Part shown: in pieces, positions 34,821-45,359 of the stretch
Position numbering within the stretch: the first letter of the stretch is position 1
How the letters are laid out: the number at the start of each line of letters is the position of its first letter
From: Ailanthus altissimus
Taxonomy: Eukaryota > Streptophyta > Magnoliopsida > Sapindales > Simaroubaceae
Assembly: GCA_946807835.1 (NCBI GenBank)
Contig: OX327702.1
Coordinates: 7,130,001 to 7,194,000, forward strand
DNA: 64,000 nucleotides
Direction: 5' to 3'
Notes under the pieces: model-generated
Database searches by the model: none
What the model was told of the DNA's origin: nothing
The model's input: only the letters and a program-made list of their open reading frames with translations
Program-made: the position numbers and the translations under genes

Positions 34821-35678
34821 CACTCGTGAAACACACAAGAATCAATCTTTGATAAAAACAAGGAAGCATCAATTACATTATCTGGTTGCTTTTTCATATT
34901 TTCATTATCTAGTAGCTCTATCATATTTTTATAAACTTATTTAACAAAAAAAAACAAAACACCACCATGAGCTTAGTCTCTTTACAAGAAGCATCCATAT
35001 AAATCATTCATAGAAGAGTTGAGTACTAAAAGGCCACCCTTCATTGGAAACTAAAGCATGTGTTTTAAATGGTTACTAAGTAAAAGTCACTATACAACAA
35101 TTTAAAGCATATGGTACACTTTTTTAGTCAAGTCATGTCATGTCTTATGACGATTATAAAGGGGCTCTTACTTTAAGGTTAGAATGGATAGGAAGAGTCG
35201 TATCTCATGAAAGCATCATATTAATTTCCTTCAAAAAGAAAAACCTTTTATCATGACGAGCATTATATTACAAAATATTTCCACGATTAAAAACATGACA
35301 ATTTTTCCACATAAAATTCTAGGAATCAAAATCATTTACTGGAATAAAAAAGTATCCAACAAAAAACTTCCATGAACACATCTAAATAAAAAATATTGGC
35401 ACAAAAAGAGATCAAAGAGTATTACTCAATCATATTTCTAATTACTTAAATATCACATTTTGATTATCATATTTTTCTAGAAGTAACACTTGCTTACTTT
35501 CTTCATTTATCATATGTTTGATAAGGATTACCAAAAGCATGAATTAGAATTTTTCTCGCATGACTACATGATTATTGTATTATGAGCATGGAAGCATAAT
35601 ACATAAAGCACTCTTTAGTTGAAAAAACAAAAGAATTCATTAAAAACGCTTTTACTCCTTCACTTTTGATGGGGCATC
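34821..35678 (+). other. Anonymous AT-rich stretch
   Basis: This is the right-hand continuation of the site in which element 2 inserted. I see no coding motif. Its last bases (GATGGGGCATC, 35669-35679) look like the polypurine tract of the LTR that follows. Confidence 0.4.
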
Positions 35679-36183
35679 TGTTAGTTCCATTATTGATCGG
35701 CCTAACCAGCTCGCCCATAGCCCAAACACTAATTAAATAATTAAATAATTTAAACAATTAATTAATATAAATATAATTTAAATAATTCTCAAGTAGAGGA
35801 ATTCCATTTAAATCATTTTTCTTGGTTGAAATGAATTAGGATTTCTATTAATTAAGGATTACTTAAATCATATTTTAATTTGAATTCATGTATTCATAGA
35901 CTAACAAGAATTAGGATTTGCACACTATAAATAAGCATGCTATCGTATCTCGTTATTTATTATTCATTACTTAATTCACATTCATTCATTACAATTTAAT
36001 CATTTCGATTCTAGGTTATTCATTCAATAATTCATTACTTACTCTACACCCATATACAACACATTCTTCATACTCCTGCTTATTCTTGAGACACTCCCTC
36101 ACAAAAGCATCATTCTTTTTTATCAAGTACTCACTTGAGCATCAAAGTGTTTTTTCTTGTAGGAGGATGATGCTTTTCCAACA
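35679..36183 (+). mobile_element. Putative Tat-like Ty3/gypsy LTR
   Basis: TGATGGGGCATC followed by TGTTAGTTCC resembles the PPT/LTR junction of Tat-group elements. Within the block, CACTTGAGCATCAAAGTG followed by TTTTTTCTTGTAGG (36132-36163) is a recurrent signature of Tat/Ogre LTRs, and a TATA-like CTATAAATAAG lies at 35927. The proposed end is CCAACA at 36183, followed by AATTTG. No paired LTR or target duplication was found. Confidence 0.5.
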
Positions 36184-38080
36184 AATTTGAGGAGATATCA
36201 AAGGCAAGAAGGTAATTATCTCGAGGTTCCAAATCAAGGAACTTTAATAATAATCAATAATCATATGTTATTCTATCAATGACTAAACTTAAATTCTCTT
36301 TCCCAAGTATATAAAGGTTACTTAATCAATCTAGATAGTGATCAAGCATCTGAAAAGTATTAAACACAAGATAGAACAAACAACTCAGTTAATGAATAAT
36401 ATGAATCAAATGGGTAAAAATAGTTCAAACCAGGTAGAGATTCTATTGAAACCCTAGAAAAAAAGTTTAGTTTATGATGAAATAAAGAGTTCTAGTGCAT
36501 AATAAAATTAATATCACAAAAATCATAAAAGACTAGAAGATAAAGAATAAAGAAATAAAACGCTCTTTAATCTTTAATCTTCTTGCCCTCTTAATTTTCC
36601 CAAAAGTTGCTCTAAACGCTCAAAGAGTTGTTATCTTTATTGTTCCTTTTTTTTTCCCTTCTAAAATAGGATTTTCTATTTCGTATTTATAGGTTTTCTT
36701 CATCAAATTAGGGAAATACTTCGAATACAAGTTAGATTCAAATTTGCATATTTAGTATTCAACGTCTAGTGCCCTGACCCTAGCTTTTTGGTGTCGCAAC
36801 ATTCATATTCTATTCGTTCTAGCTTTTTCTAGTCATTCCAGTGTTCTAGCGCTAATTCCCAACACTGTGACATTGAGTACTACAACAAAGTTAGTATAGT
36901 AGGTTACTGTAATAACTTTGCAACACTAAGTTTTTGCCAAAAGTTGACAATTTTACTTATCATCTCAAATAGCTCCAATGACTTCAAAACTATAAAATGA
37001 CAATAAAGCACAAAAAAATTAACACTTAAAGTGAAAAAAATATTAAGTCTACAAAAGCCTAAATAATAAGTATAAAATATGCTCATCAACTTCTTTAGTT
37101 TAGACTTCTCTTGGTGAGCTATAATATGCCAAAAATTATCATTATCTTAAAAATGGTGTTGACATATGTCACATCGAAAATAAAAATGAGTGATAGCATA
37201 ACCATAGCGCAATTCCATCTAGTGAGTTTGTGTTGACCAAGCCTTTTTGTGCATAGGTAGCATGACACGGTGCTTCATGATTAGTCTCTTGCTAATTACC
37301 AATGTGTTCTTATCTTTAGTAAGACACTTAATGGTGGATGATAGCTTCTTTTTATGCCTTCTTATCTCTTCCTTTTGCCAACAACCATCTGACGTAGATT
37401 ATGCAAAAAGAAGCTATAAGGCTCTATAATGATATGGATAGCTGTGTAATATAATTGAAATAGCCTCGTTGACCTTTTGACTACTACTTATGACCTAACA
37501 TAGAAAATGTAAGGCTCAATGGTGATGTGAATAGTTAAGTGATCCTATTAAAATATCTATCTTATATTTTGACTACCACCTGTGAGCTAACATAAAAAGT
37601 ATAGGGCTTAGTGGTGATGTAGATAGTTAAGGTATTTTGTTTATATTCTATTTTGTTTATTTAAAATCTACTTATATGCCAACGTGGCAAGTGTTAGGCT
37701 TTATTAAGATCTCCTTTTAGGTGAACCTAACCTATAATATTCCACGCTCTAAATGGAATCTCCTAATTGATTCAGGTTTATATTGAGCCATTCTTTATTT
37801 GTCTTTTTGTGGGAGTTAAGCGACTTTATGAAGAATAGTATATAAGGCTATAATGGCTAATCTAGGTGCAAAACTCATTTTTATTTTCAAGTCAGTTATC
37901 TCAATGGATGTTCAGAATCACAAATACCTTTAAAGAAGCTTTATTACCCACTGCACACGATCGATGTTGTTTGTCCTGGGTTAATTCCAATGGTTGGTAC
38001 ATTAATTGACCAAATCGGCCAACTAGCAAAGTTATCGACTATTAAAAAAATATTATTTAGTTTTGAACTTTCGTTAGCCT
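36184..38080 (+). other. Anonymous stretch with a ~92 bp tandem repeat
   Basis: No recognisable gene. An imperfect tandem repeat of about 92 bp runs from 37421 to about 37640 (units starting near 37421, 37513 and 37605), with shared words GGCTCAATGGTGATG and CTTAGTGGTGATG. Near 37980 GTTTGTCCTGGGTTAATTCC has an LTR-like look, but I cannot place ends. Confidence 0.4.
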
Positions 38081-38177
38081 ATTATTTCCGTTAACAGTAA
38101 TTTGTATTGCAGGGATGAGTGAAGTGCTGATACCTTGTAAGTGTGAGCAAGTCTTTCGTGTAAGAGTTCTGCGTGAT

Positions 38178-39450
38178 TAGGGGTGGGCATTTTTGAGTTT
38201 AGGTCGGGTTTGAGAATTTTCGATTACTACCCGAATTCAATCAGAACGTCAAAAAATATCTCGTTCGGGACACTTTTTGGTTCGGGTCGAGAATTTTTAA
38301 ATTTAATTTTAAAAAATAAAAAAATTTAAATTCAATTTGAATTTCAATTACGTTAAAGGTTATTATTTCAAATTAAATTATGTTAATGTTATTATTCCAA
38401 ATTCAGTATGAATTTAAATTATGTAAAATATTATAATTTAATTAATTTTAAAATCGATTTGTTTCAAATCCAATTTTGTAAAATATTGTAATTATAAATC
38501 TAATTTTGAGTTAAAATACGTTAAATACCATAATTTAAAATATTATTTTCACCCAAAATTATGTTAAATATTATAAATTTGAATTACGTTAAATGTTATT
38601 ATATGAAATTAAATTACATGAAATATTATAATTTTATTAATTTTAAAATCGATTAGTTCAAAATCTAATTATGTAAAATGTTGCAATTATAAATCCAATT
38701 TCAAATTCAAATTCGTTAAATAATACAATTTAAAATATTATTTTGATTTCAATTACGTTAAATGTTATGAATATGAATTTAAATTACGTTAAATTAATAG
38801 ATGTTACAATTTAATTAATTTTGAAATCGATTCGTTCAAAATCCTATTACGTAAAATTTTGAAATTATAAATCCAATTTCGAGTTGAGATACGTTAAATA
38901 TTATAATTTGAAATATTATTTCGATTTCAATTACATTAAATATTATGAATTGCATTACGTTAAATGCTATTATTTGAAATTTAATTATGTTAAATGTTAT
39001 AATTTAATTAATTTTGAAATTGATTCGTTCTAAATCCCTTTATGTTACATGTTGTAATTATAAATCTAATTTCGAGTTGAAATATGTTAAATATTATTAA
39101 ATATTATTTGATTTCAATTACGTTAAATATTATAGATTTTAAGTTCAATTACATTAAATATTATAATTTCAAATCTTTTCTGATTTTAATTATGTGAAAT
39201 GTTATTATTCCAAATTTAAATTTAAAATTAGCTATGTTTAATGTTATCGTCTTAAATCCATCTTAATTGAAAATTTAAAAAAAAAAGATACAGGTCAAAA
39301 AATTCTCATTCAGGTTTGCAAATTTCTCGAATCCAACCCGACTCGTTTGGGATAGAATTTTTTATCCTGAACAGGTTTTGAACCATTTCTGTTCCCATCC
39401 TAACTCGAAATTTTGAGACAAGTTGGATTAAGGAATAATGCCCACCTTTA
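38178..39450 (+). mobile_element. MITE-like nonautonomous DNA transposon (hAT-type termini), 1.27 kb
   Basis: The termini are inverted: TAGGGGTGGGCAT on the left and, on the opposite strand, TAAAGGTGGGCAT on the right (11 of 13 match). The AT-rich interior consists of a degenerate tandem array of ~180-195 bp units, whose landmark TTAATTAATTTTGAAATCGAT recurs near 38435, 38631, 38811 and 39003. No transposase is encoded. The paralogous flank of gene copy B near 48545 lacks the element, giving a natural empty site. A clean 8-bp target duplication is not obvious. Confidence 0.7.
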
Positions 39451-39752
39451 CGAGTTGATTGTATTTATTGTTCACAACTATTTTTTGTCTAATAACAAAA
39501 GGTGTTATTTTTTATGTTTAGCACAAAATATTTCAAGAAGATTTCCAATTCACAAATTCTATTATTGAATTAATGTTTTACGAGAAATGTGAGAGATCCT
39601 ATAAAAAAAAATTATTAAATAAATAAACAAACGTGAGGGTTTAACACACATTTGTATATATATAAAAATTTGAACAAGATATCATAGCTAAAATATTAAC
39701 TTTTTTTCAAGTGAAATATTACACTTAAAAAAGAGAATATATATCAAAAAGT

Positions 39753-41384
39753 TCATTCTAAATTTTCTGTTGGGTCTATTGCCTTCACAGTAAAACCTCC
39801 GTCGACGCAAATAACTTGGCCTGTGACATACGAAGCAGCTGGAAAGCAAAGAAATGCCACCAATGATGAAACCTCGTTAGGCTCTGCAGGACGGTTGATA
39901 GGTGTGACATGTAATAAGCCCTCCATCATTTTGCTCGTAGCAGGATCTTTCTGACATGAGAGAGTTAATCAGTAGTCGATCTTTCTGACATGAGAGAGTT
40001 AATCAGTAGTCGATCTTTCTGACATGAGAGAGTTAATCAGTAGTCGGCCAACGTTATCTTTTGGACACCAATTAAATCGAACCAAAAATAGTAATAATAA
40101 TCGGCTTTCTCACTGTTTCTTAGACACTGTAAAGCATATTTCAGGTGTAACTTTTACAATATTTTAAAAAATTATTACTCACTATCCTACCGAAACTGGA
40201 GTAGTGGAAACGATGAACTCCCTGAATAAAGCTTGCAATCAGTACATGACAATTAAATTAGCTGAAATGTCAGCGTTGTTCTTGGTGTTGGTTTTTTTTG
40301 TTTCTTTTTTTATTTATTGGCATGAGGGAAATAGATGGATATATACAAGTACGGAGTCCGCCATTGGGGTTCTAGTAAGCGATGAAACAACCACATTAGC
40401 ACGAATGTTATCCTTCGCCCACTCGCAAGCCAAATTCCTTGTAAGTTGATTCATGGCTCCTGGAAAGAAACACAAGAGTATAGAAGTGTTTGTTAGCAGA
40501 TATATGTATTCATATTTGTTGCAATCTTTTAAAAATTCCAAGAAGAAAGAAGATAGATTCATACCTTTGTATGAGCCGTAAAGAGAAGTATGAGGTGCAC
40601 CTATAACCCCAGAAACAGAGGAGATAAATATGATACTTGCATTTCCTGATGCTTTTAAGAGAGGATGTGCGAGTTGAGACAGATGAAAAACAGACTCGAA
40701 ATTGGTGCTGCCTAGAGTTGACATGTCCTCAGATGTAACATCTACTGTTGTTTTTGTTAAATATGCGGCGGCATTGTTATCTGAAGAAAAAAGCTCACCA
40801 TACTCAAAATCTGATATGTAAAACTAATTGATCGATTTTGCTGGAGCGCGAGGTCCCTTCACACTTGTAAGAACACAAGGCCTCTTAATTAAAACTGATT
40901 TGATACCATGTTAATAATATACCGTTAAACAAAAAGCATTAAGCGAGTAGGCATGGAGTTAGCAGAGGCTAGACTTACAAGGATGTTAAGCTTCCCTGAA
41001 AGTTGGAGGAGACAGTCTCCATTAGCTTCTCCCTCTGTTCTCGGGATGACACGTCACAAACTGATCCGGTTACTTTGAACCCCCTGTTTTCCCACTCTTG
41101 TAAACGTGCTTTAAGTTTAATTTGGTTTCGAGAACATGTGTGGATAATTGCTCCAAACCCTTCTAATTCTTCAACAACTGCATGCCTAATCACAATTATT
41201 TTCCAAGATACAGGTCCAAAAACAAATATATGGAAAAAGTTTTCTGCGCGTCCCATTTGGAAGAAAACCAAAAAAGGAAAAGAGAGAGAGCTTACCCTAT
41301 GCCTTTGGTTCCTCCAGTCACTAAAGCAGTCATTCCGTTTAGAGACCATCTTTTGTTTCTGCTGCTCAAATGCTGTTCTCCCAT
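39753..41384 (-). pseudogene. Tropinone-reductase-like SDR gene, copy A (five exons, frameshifted)
   Basis: The minus-strand gene has exons 41384-41296, 41185-40979, 40780-40565, 40459-40347 and 39950-39753, all with GT/AG boundaries on that strand. The intended protein is ~274 residues, normal for the family. Visible motifs: the NADPH-binding TGGTKGIG in exon 1, the YGSYK catalytic YxxxK across exons 3/4, and [18 protein letters not shown] plus ITGQ-type [11 protein letters not shown] in exon 5. These enzymes reduce ketones in the cytosol; substrates of the TR-like branch vary widely. Single-base deletions in exon 2 (~40997) and at the start of exon 3 (~40777), judged against copy B, break the frame. 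Exon 5 is intact to its stop at 39753-39755. Confidence 0.85.
39944..40045 (-). repeat. Triple 34-bp repeat covering the exon 5 splice acceptor of copy A
   Basis: Three perfect copies of a 34-bp unit start at 39944, 39978 and 40012. Each carries the acceptor CATGTCAG and the first bases of exon 5 (AAAGATC on the minus strand). Copy B has one copy only (near 49015-49048), so the expansion happened after the A/B duplication. Confidence 0.9.
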
Positions 41385-41753
41385 GTTTATATCTACTGAT
41401 TTTAAGAAAGTTCTTAACCAGTGATATACAAGATGACAATATATATGTCGAGAGCTCCTTTACCTATTTAGTATTTACTGTTTTGATTAATTTGGTTCTC
41501 TCTGCCAATGATATATAACATCATAAAATACTCTTAATTTCAAAGTACAGCTGCAACCCTAGTTAACATCCTTTTACATCATAGAATAAGTATCGTTTTT
41601 GAAAGAAGACTTTTCTCAGAATTATAATATCTGAAGCAAAATGCCTGTGACAGGATAACTATGCTGCCAATCAGATTTCAGGATTGGGATTTCTCATCAG
41701 AATTATGCGAATCATATGGTTCATCTTACCAAAACCAACTTTGAAAGATATTG
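41385..41753 (-). promoter_or_regulatory. Upstream region of copy A
   Basis: About 60 bp before the ATG the minus strand reads ACATATATATTGTC (41436-41449), a plausible TATA box. No other gene is visible. The long antisense frames at 41003-41518 are shadows of exons 1 and 2. Confidence 0.35.
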
Positions 41754-42231
41754 TGTTGACTTGTCAAGCGCTGATGGGGCTTGGACCACTTAACTGATAA
41801 GGATATCAACCAACGGATACATTGCAGAAAATCAATTCCTACCATTCGAAAATATTGCCTAAACAAAAAAACAAACCTTATCATATAAATTATGATACTT
41901 ACCATTCCGATACACTATGCAAACGAACAAAACCTTATCATATAAACCATAAACAATCGTCAACACTTCCTGCCCATGATTCCCGAATTGATTATGAGAC
42001 AAAAGAGGCAATTTGTAATGGCCATGATTCTCAGACTTGAAAACAAATATAGCAATATATACAGCGATGGCCAACGACATTCCATCATCAAGGCTGTTCC
42101 AAAAAGTCTTCAACGAATAGTTAACTCCTTTTATAAAATTGTACAGCTCTTGTATATATTTGATTGTATCAGAAAGAGAAACAATTAAGTAATACAAGGC
42201 ATATTCTTTTCAAAACTTTAAGTCTCAAACA
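41754..42231 (+). mobile_element. Copia-type LTR with adjoining Met-tRNA PBS
   Basis: TGTTGACTTG at the start and AAGTCTCAAACA at the end are followed six bases later by TGGTATCAGAACT (42238-42250), a near-perfect initiator-Met PBS. The internal region is lost after ~60 bp, so this is a 5' LTR fragment. The 478 bp length suits Tork/Ale-type copia elements. Confidence 0.6.
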
Positions 42232-42305
42232 TCTATATGGTATCAGAACTTATAGCATAAGTTCCAATTTCGAATCAACCTTGTCTCTTCAATCCTTTCA
42301 CCAAC

Positions 42306-45300
42306 CACTACTATAAAAAAAAATTTGTGATAAAAATTTAGCACAATCACAAATTTGTGAAAAATTCTATAATAATGTTTTCACTTTCACTAATCTATGA
42401 TAGGTTATATCACAATGTATGTAATATCCAATCTCTATTATTAGTATTAGCGCATAGATTTCAGTATAGAGCAATAAAGACACCGTAGGGTTACTCAATT
42501 TTAACCCTATTAGAAATATTTTCTTTATCGTATGCGTGAGAGATATTAGACCTAATTTAGTAATTTTACACTCGATCGGAGCGTCGGACGACCCTAAAAT
42601 AGTTTTGAAATTTGTCTCTATTGGCTTGGAAAAGGAAATTCTAATTTACTACATGAATTTCCATTTAAGGGTTATGTATGGAACTTGCCTTTGTTGAGAA
42701 ATATAATCCACATATTAAGGAATGACCAATTAGAAGCAATCTCATGGAATGCCAAGTTGGAAACTCTAGTTAGTTCATTTGACTATTCTAACTAGATAGT
42801 TACAAAGGAACCAATTAAATATTTCCATTTGAACTAATGACAAATTAGAAGTTTTGAGTAAGTTGAAGGGCAAATGGTCAATTGAGGGAGCACTATATAT
42901 ATGTTGAAAGTTTGCAAAATTTTCAAGAGATCAAAAGCCAACACTTAGAGCAAAAAACAAAGAGAGCAAATTCGTGCAAAGGTTGAAGGTGCTGCTATAG
43001 TGAAATTTTAGTTTTTTGTTAATGAGTTTTCATGTGTAATCAAGCCAAAATAAGGTTACATATGAATCTCTAAGCTCAATTGAAGGCTCAATCAGTGAAA
43101 ATTCAAGAAAAAGAGGTAAGAAAAGCATTGTTTTATGAGTTTGATAGTGAGCTTTCAAGAATGCTTCAATTGATATTCTTGTGTGTGTTCTTGGCTTAGA
43201 TTGAGTTGAATTCTAGTGTGGAGCTTGAAGGAGTCATCAATTTGAAGAAATTGGCAAGGTAAGAATTAGGATTTTTGGTGATTTTGATGTAGAGATTTCA
43301 ATTGGTTGTAATTAGGGCTTTAGAATGAAATTGGCTTGATTTTGTTGTAATTGGAACAAGAAATTGAGAAAAGGAATGTGTTGGAACCTAGGGTGAAATT
43401 CTGCCACTTTAGGGAAGTTAGGGATTAAGTGGTGTTTTGATTGAGTTGTTGTGTATAAATGGTGCATATTGTAAATTAAATGTATATAGTTGATGGAAAA
43501 ACCAAAAATAATGAAAATGAGACATAATTGTCCATTTTGGAAAGGTGAAGGGCAATTATGTCCAACTAAGTTATAAGGCGTTCAATAATTTTCAGGGCGC
43601 CGGATGGTGAGTTAGATTAGATTAAATGACTCCGTAAATAAAATTCGGGAAGTAGTATGCATCCGGGCTTTGTATGCCGATTAGGGCGTTTAGTAGTTAA
43701 ATGAGATTCTAGCATTCGATTTAGTTCTAAATGTCATTTGTGGCGTGTAGGTGAAAATAATTGAGAGCAGTAGCCGGAGCAGAAATCGAGAGCGAAATTG
43801 AGCGCGGAGCAGTTGTGAGTGAAAATCTGCCTTTTTCTGTTATCTTTCGTTTATTATGTTTCAGCATAGTGAAAATGTATGTTTTGTGAGTTTTCAATAC
43901 ATAAACATGATTATGATCTTGATATGTATCTATAGATATGCATTTACACGTTCGGTTTAAGAAACAGTTTTAAAATTTATGCATTTGTTTTAAAGGCCAT
44001 TGGTACCCTCAGATTATAGTGATGGTGATTGTATTAGACCCGGTCGGTATATCCCGTGCATATGAACAGGTCTTGGGGGTGTGTCACTAACTCCGGAAAG
44101 TCAGGATGTCGAGTCATGTGAGTCGCCCTAAGTGTACGGGGTATTGTCTCGCTATATGTATGCGATGTAGGATTCCGCTGCATAGCCATGAGATGTCACT
44201 GTGGGTGCTGCTAGTTAAGGTCCCTGTGACCTACTCACATGTGCGGTGCTAGTTGAGTCGCTATGTGAGTATAGAGCTTTAGGGTTACCATTGGTACAAT
44301 TTAGAAAGAAAATGGCCGAATGACGATTTTACTAGTTTTCGATTTACCGGTAGCATTTATGCATTTATATGCACCTAACAGTTATTATGTTATATAGATT
44401 CTGGATATTGTTTTCCAAAGATGTAGATAAAACCTGCTCGGCAAGATTTCATTAGCATATGATATTAGAAACCATTTTATAGTTTTACATCAGTTTTAGA
44501 AGCATGATTTATGCATGTACTTTAGAATTTGCTATCTATGCATAATGTTCTTGTAATTGAAAACTTAATTGCACTCACTGAGCTCCTTTAGCTCACTGGC
44601 TTTGTGTTTTATATTTTCTAAACTCCTTTCCCAGGTGCACGTTTCGGTACGCAAGCTGCTGATTCTCCTATTGTCGAGTAGTGGGCCGAATCCGAAGATC
44701 ATCTTTGTACATGTAAATGTGCTAAATAGCACTCTTTACTTTATGCATAATAGTTGTAGGCATGTATATTTGTATATATGCTTGAACTAACAAGAAGAGA
44801 TTTTGATTTTATGATGATCGTTTTTGCTTATTATGATTATGCTCATTTTGTGATTTAAATGAAACTATTGAGTTGTGTTAGATTTGATTTGAAAAGGACC
44901 GGAGGTCCGCATTGGTAGTAGTATCGAGAAGTGTTTTGAAATAGAAGTGATATTTCTTTGCAGGTTTTATATGGATTTTCTGAAAAACAGGGGAAACTCT
45001 GTTCGTTTTTTTTTTAAAATTTTAAATGTCATTTTCATGTATATTATAAGACTTTCTCAGTAGTAGCAAGAACTAAAAAGGGGTTTGCCTCATGAAATTG
45101 CTCAACTTACTTAGTTAGGTTCTTAGGAACTTCTGTCGGGGTACCCGACAAGACCGTTGGGATCTATAGTAGAGGGACTCGGGTCGAGTCCTATCAACGT
45201 AATTTCATACAAATTGGTGATAGTAGTCTAACACCTATCCATTTGCCTTGGGATAGGCGAGGCAAATAGAATTTGAACTTTAAGCTGTGAGCAAAACTGT

Positions 45301-45348
45301 TTAAAGTTCTCATTGTCAAATTATTTTTTATGGTTTGTGATAATAGTG
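42306..45348 (+). mobile_element. Possible CACTA-type termini bracketing the gypsy LTR
   Basis: CACTACTATAAAAAA at 42306 and the inverted TTTGTGATAATAGTG ending at 45348 resemble CACTA transposon ends, and both have TCACAAA/TTTGTGA words close by. The three-base flanks (AAC and TAG) do not match. Without the LTR at 42420-45233 the element would be only ~230 bp. Low confidence. Confidence 0.3.
42420..45233 (+). mobile_element. Solo-type long gypsy LTR, plus orientation, 2.81 kb
   Basis: The second copy of the family at 3285-6127, here in plus orientation, TGTAATATCC to CTAACA. No internal region adjoins either end. The flanks ATGTA and CCTAT do not match. Short frames such as 44569-44790 are not genes. 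Confidence 0.7.
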
Positions 45349-45359
45349 TAGGTTATTTC

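Noticed and set aside
35572..35757. 61-codon minus-strand frame
   Set aside because: It overlaps the PPT/LTR junction and has no recognisable features.
41003..41518. 171-codon open frame on the plus strand
   Set aside because: Antisense to exons 1 and 2 of TR-like copy A; the minus strand has the SDR motifs and splice sites.
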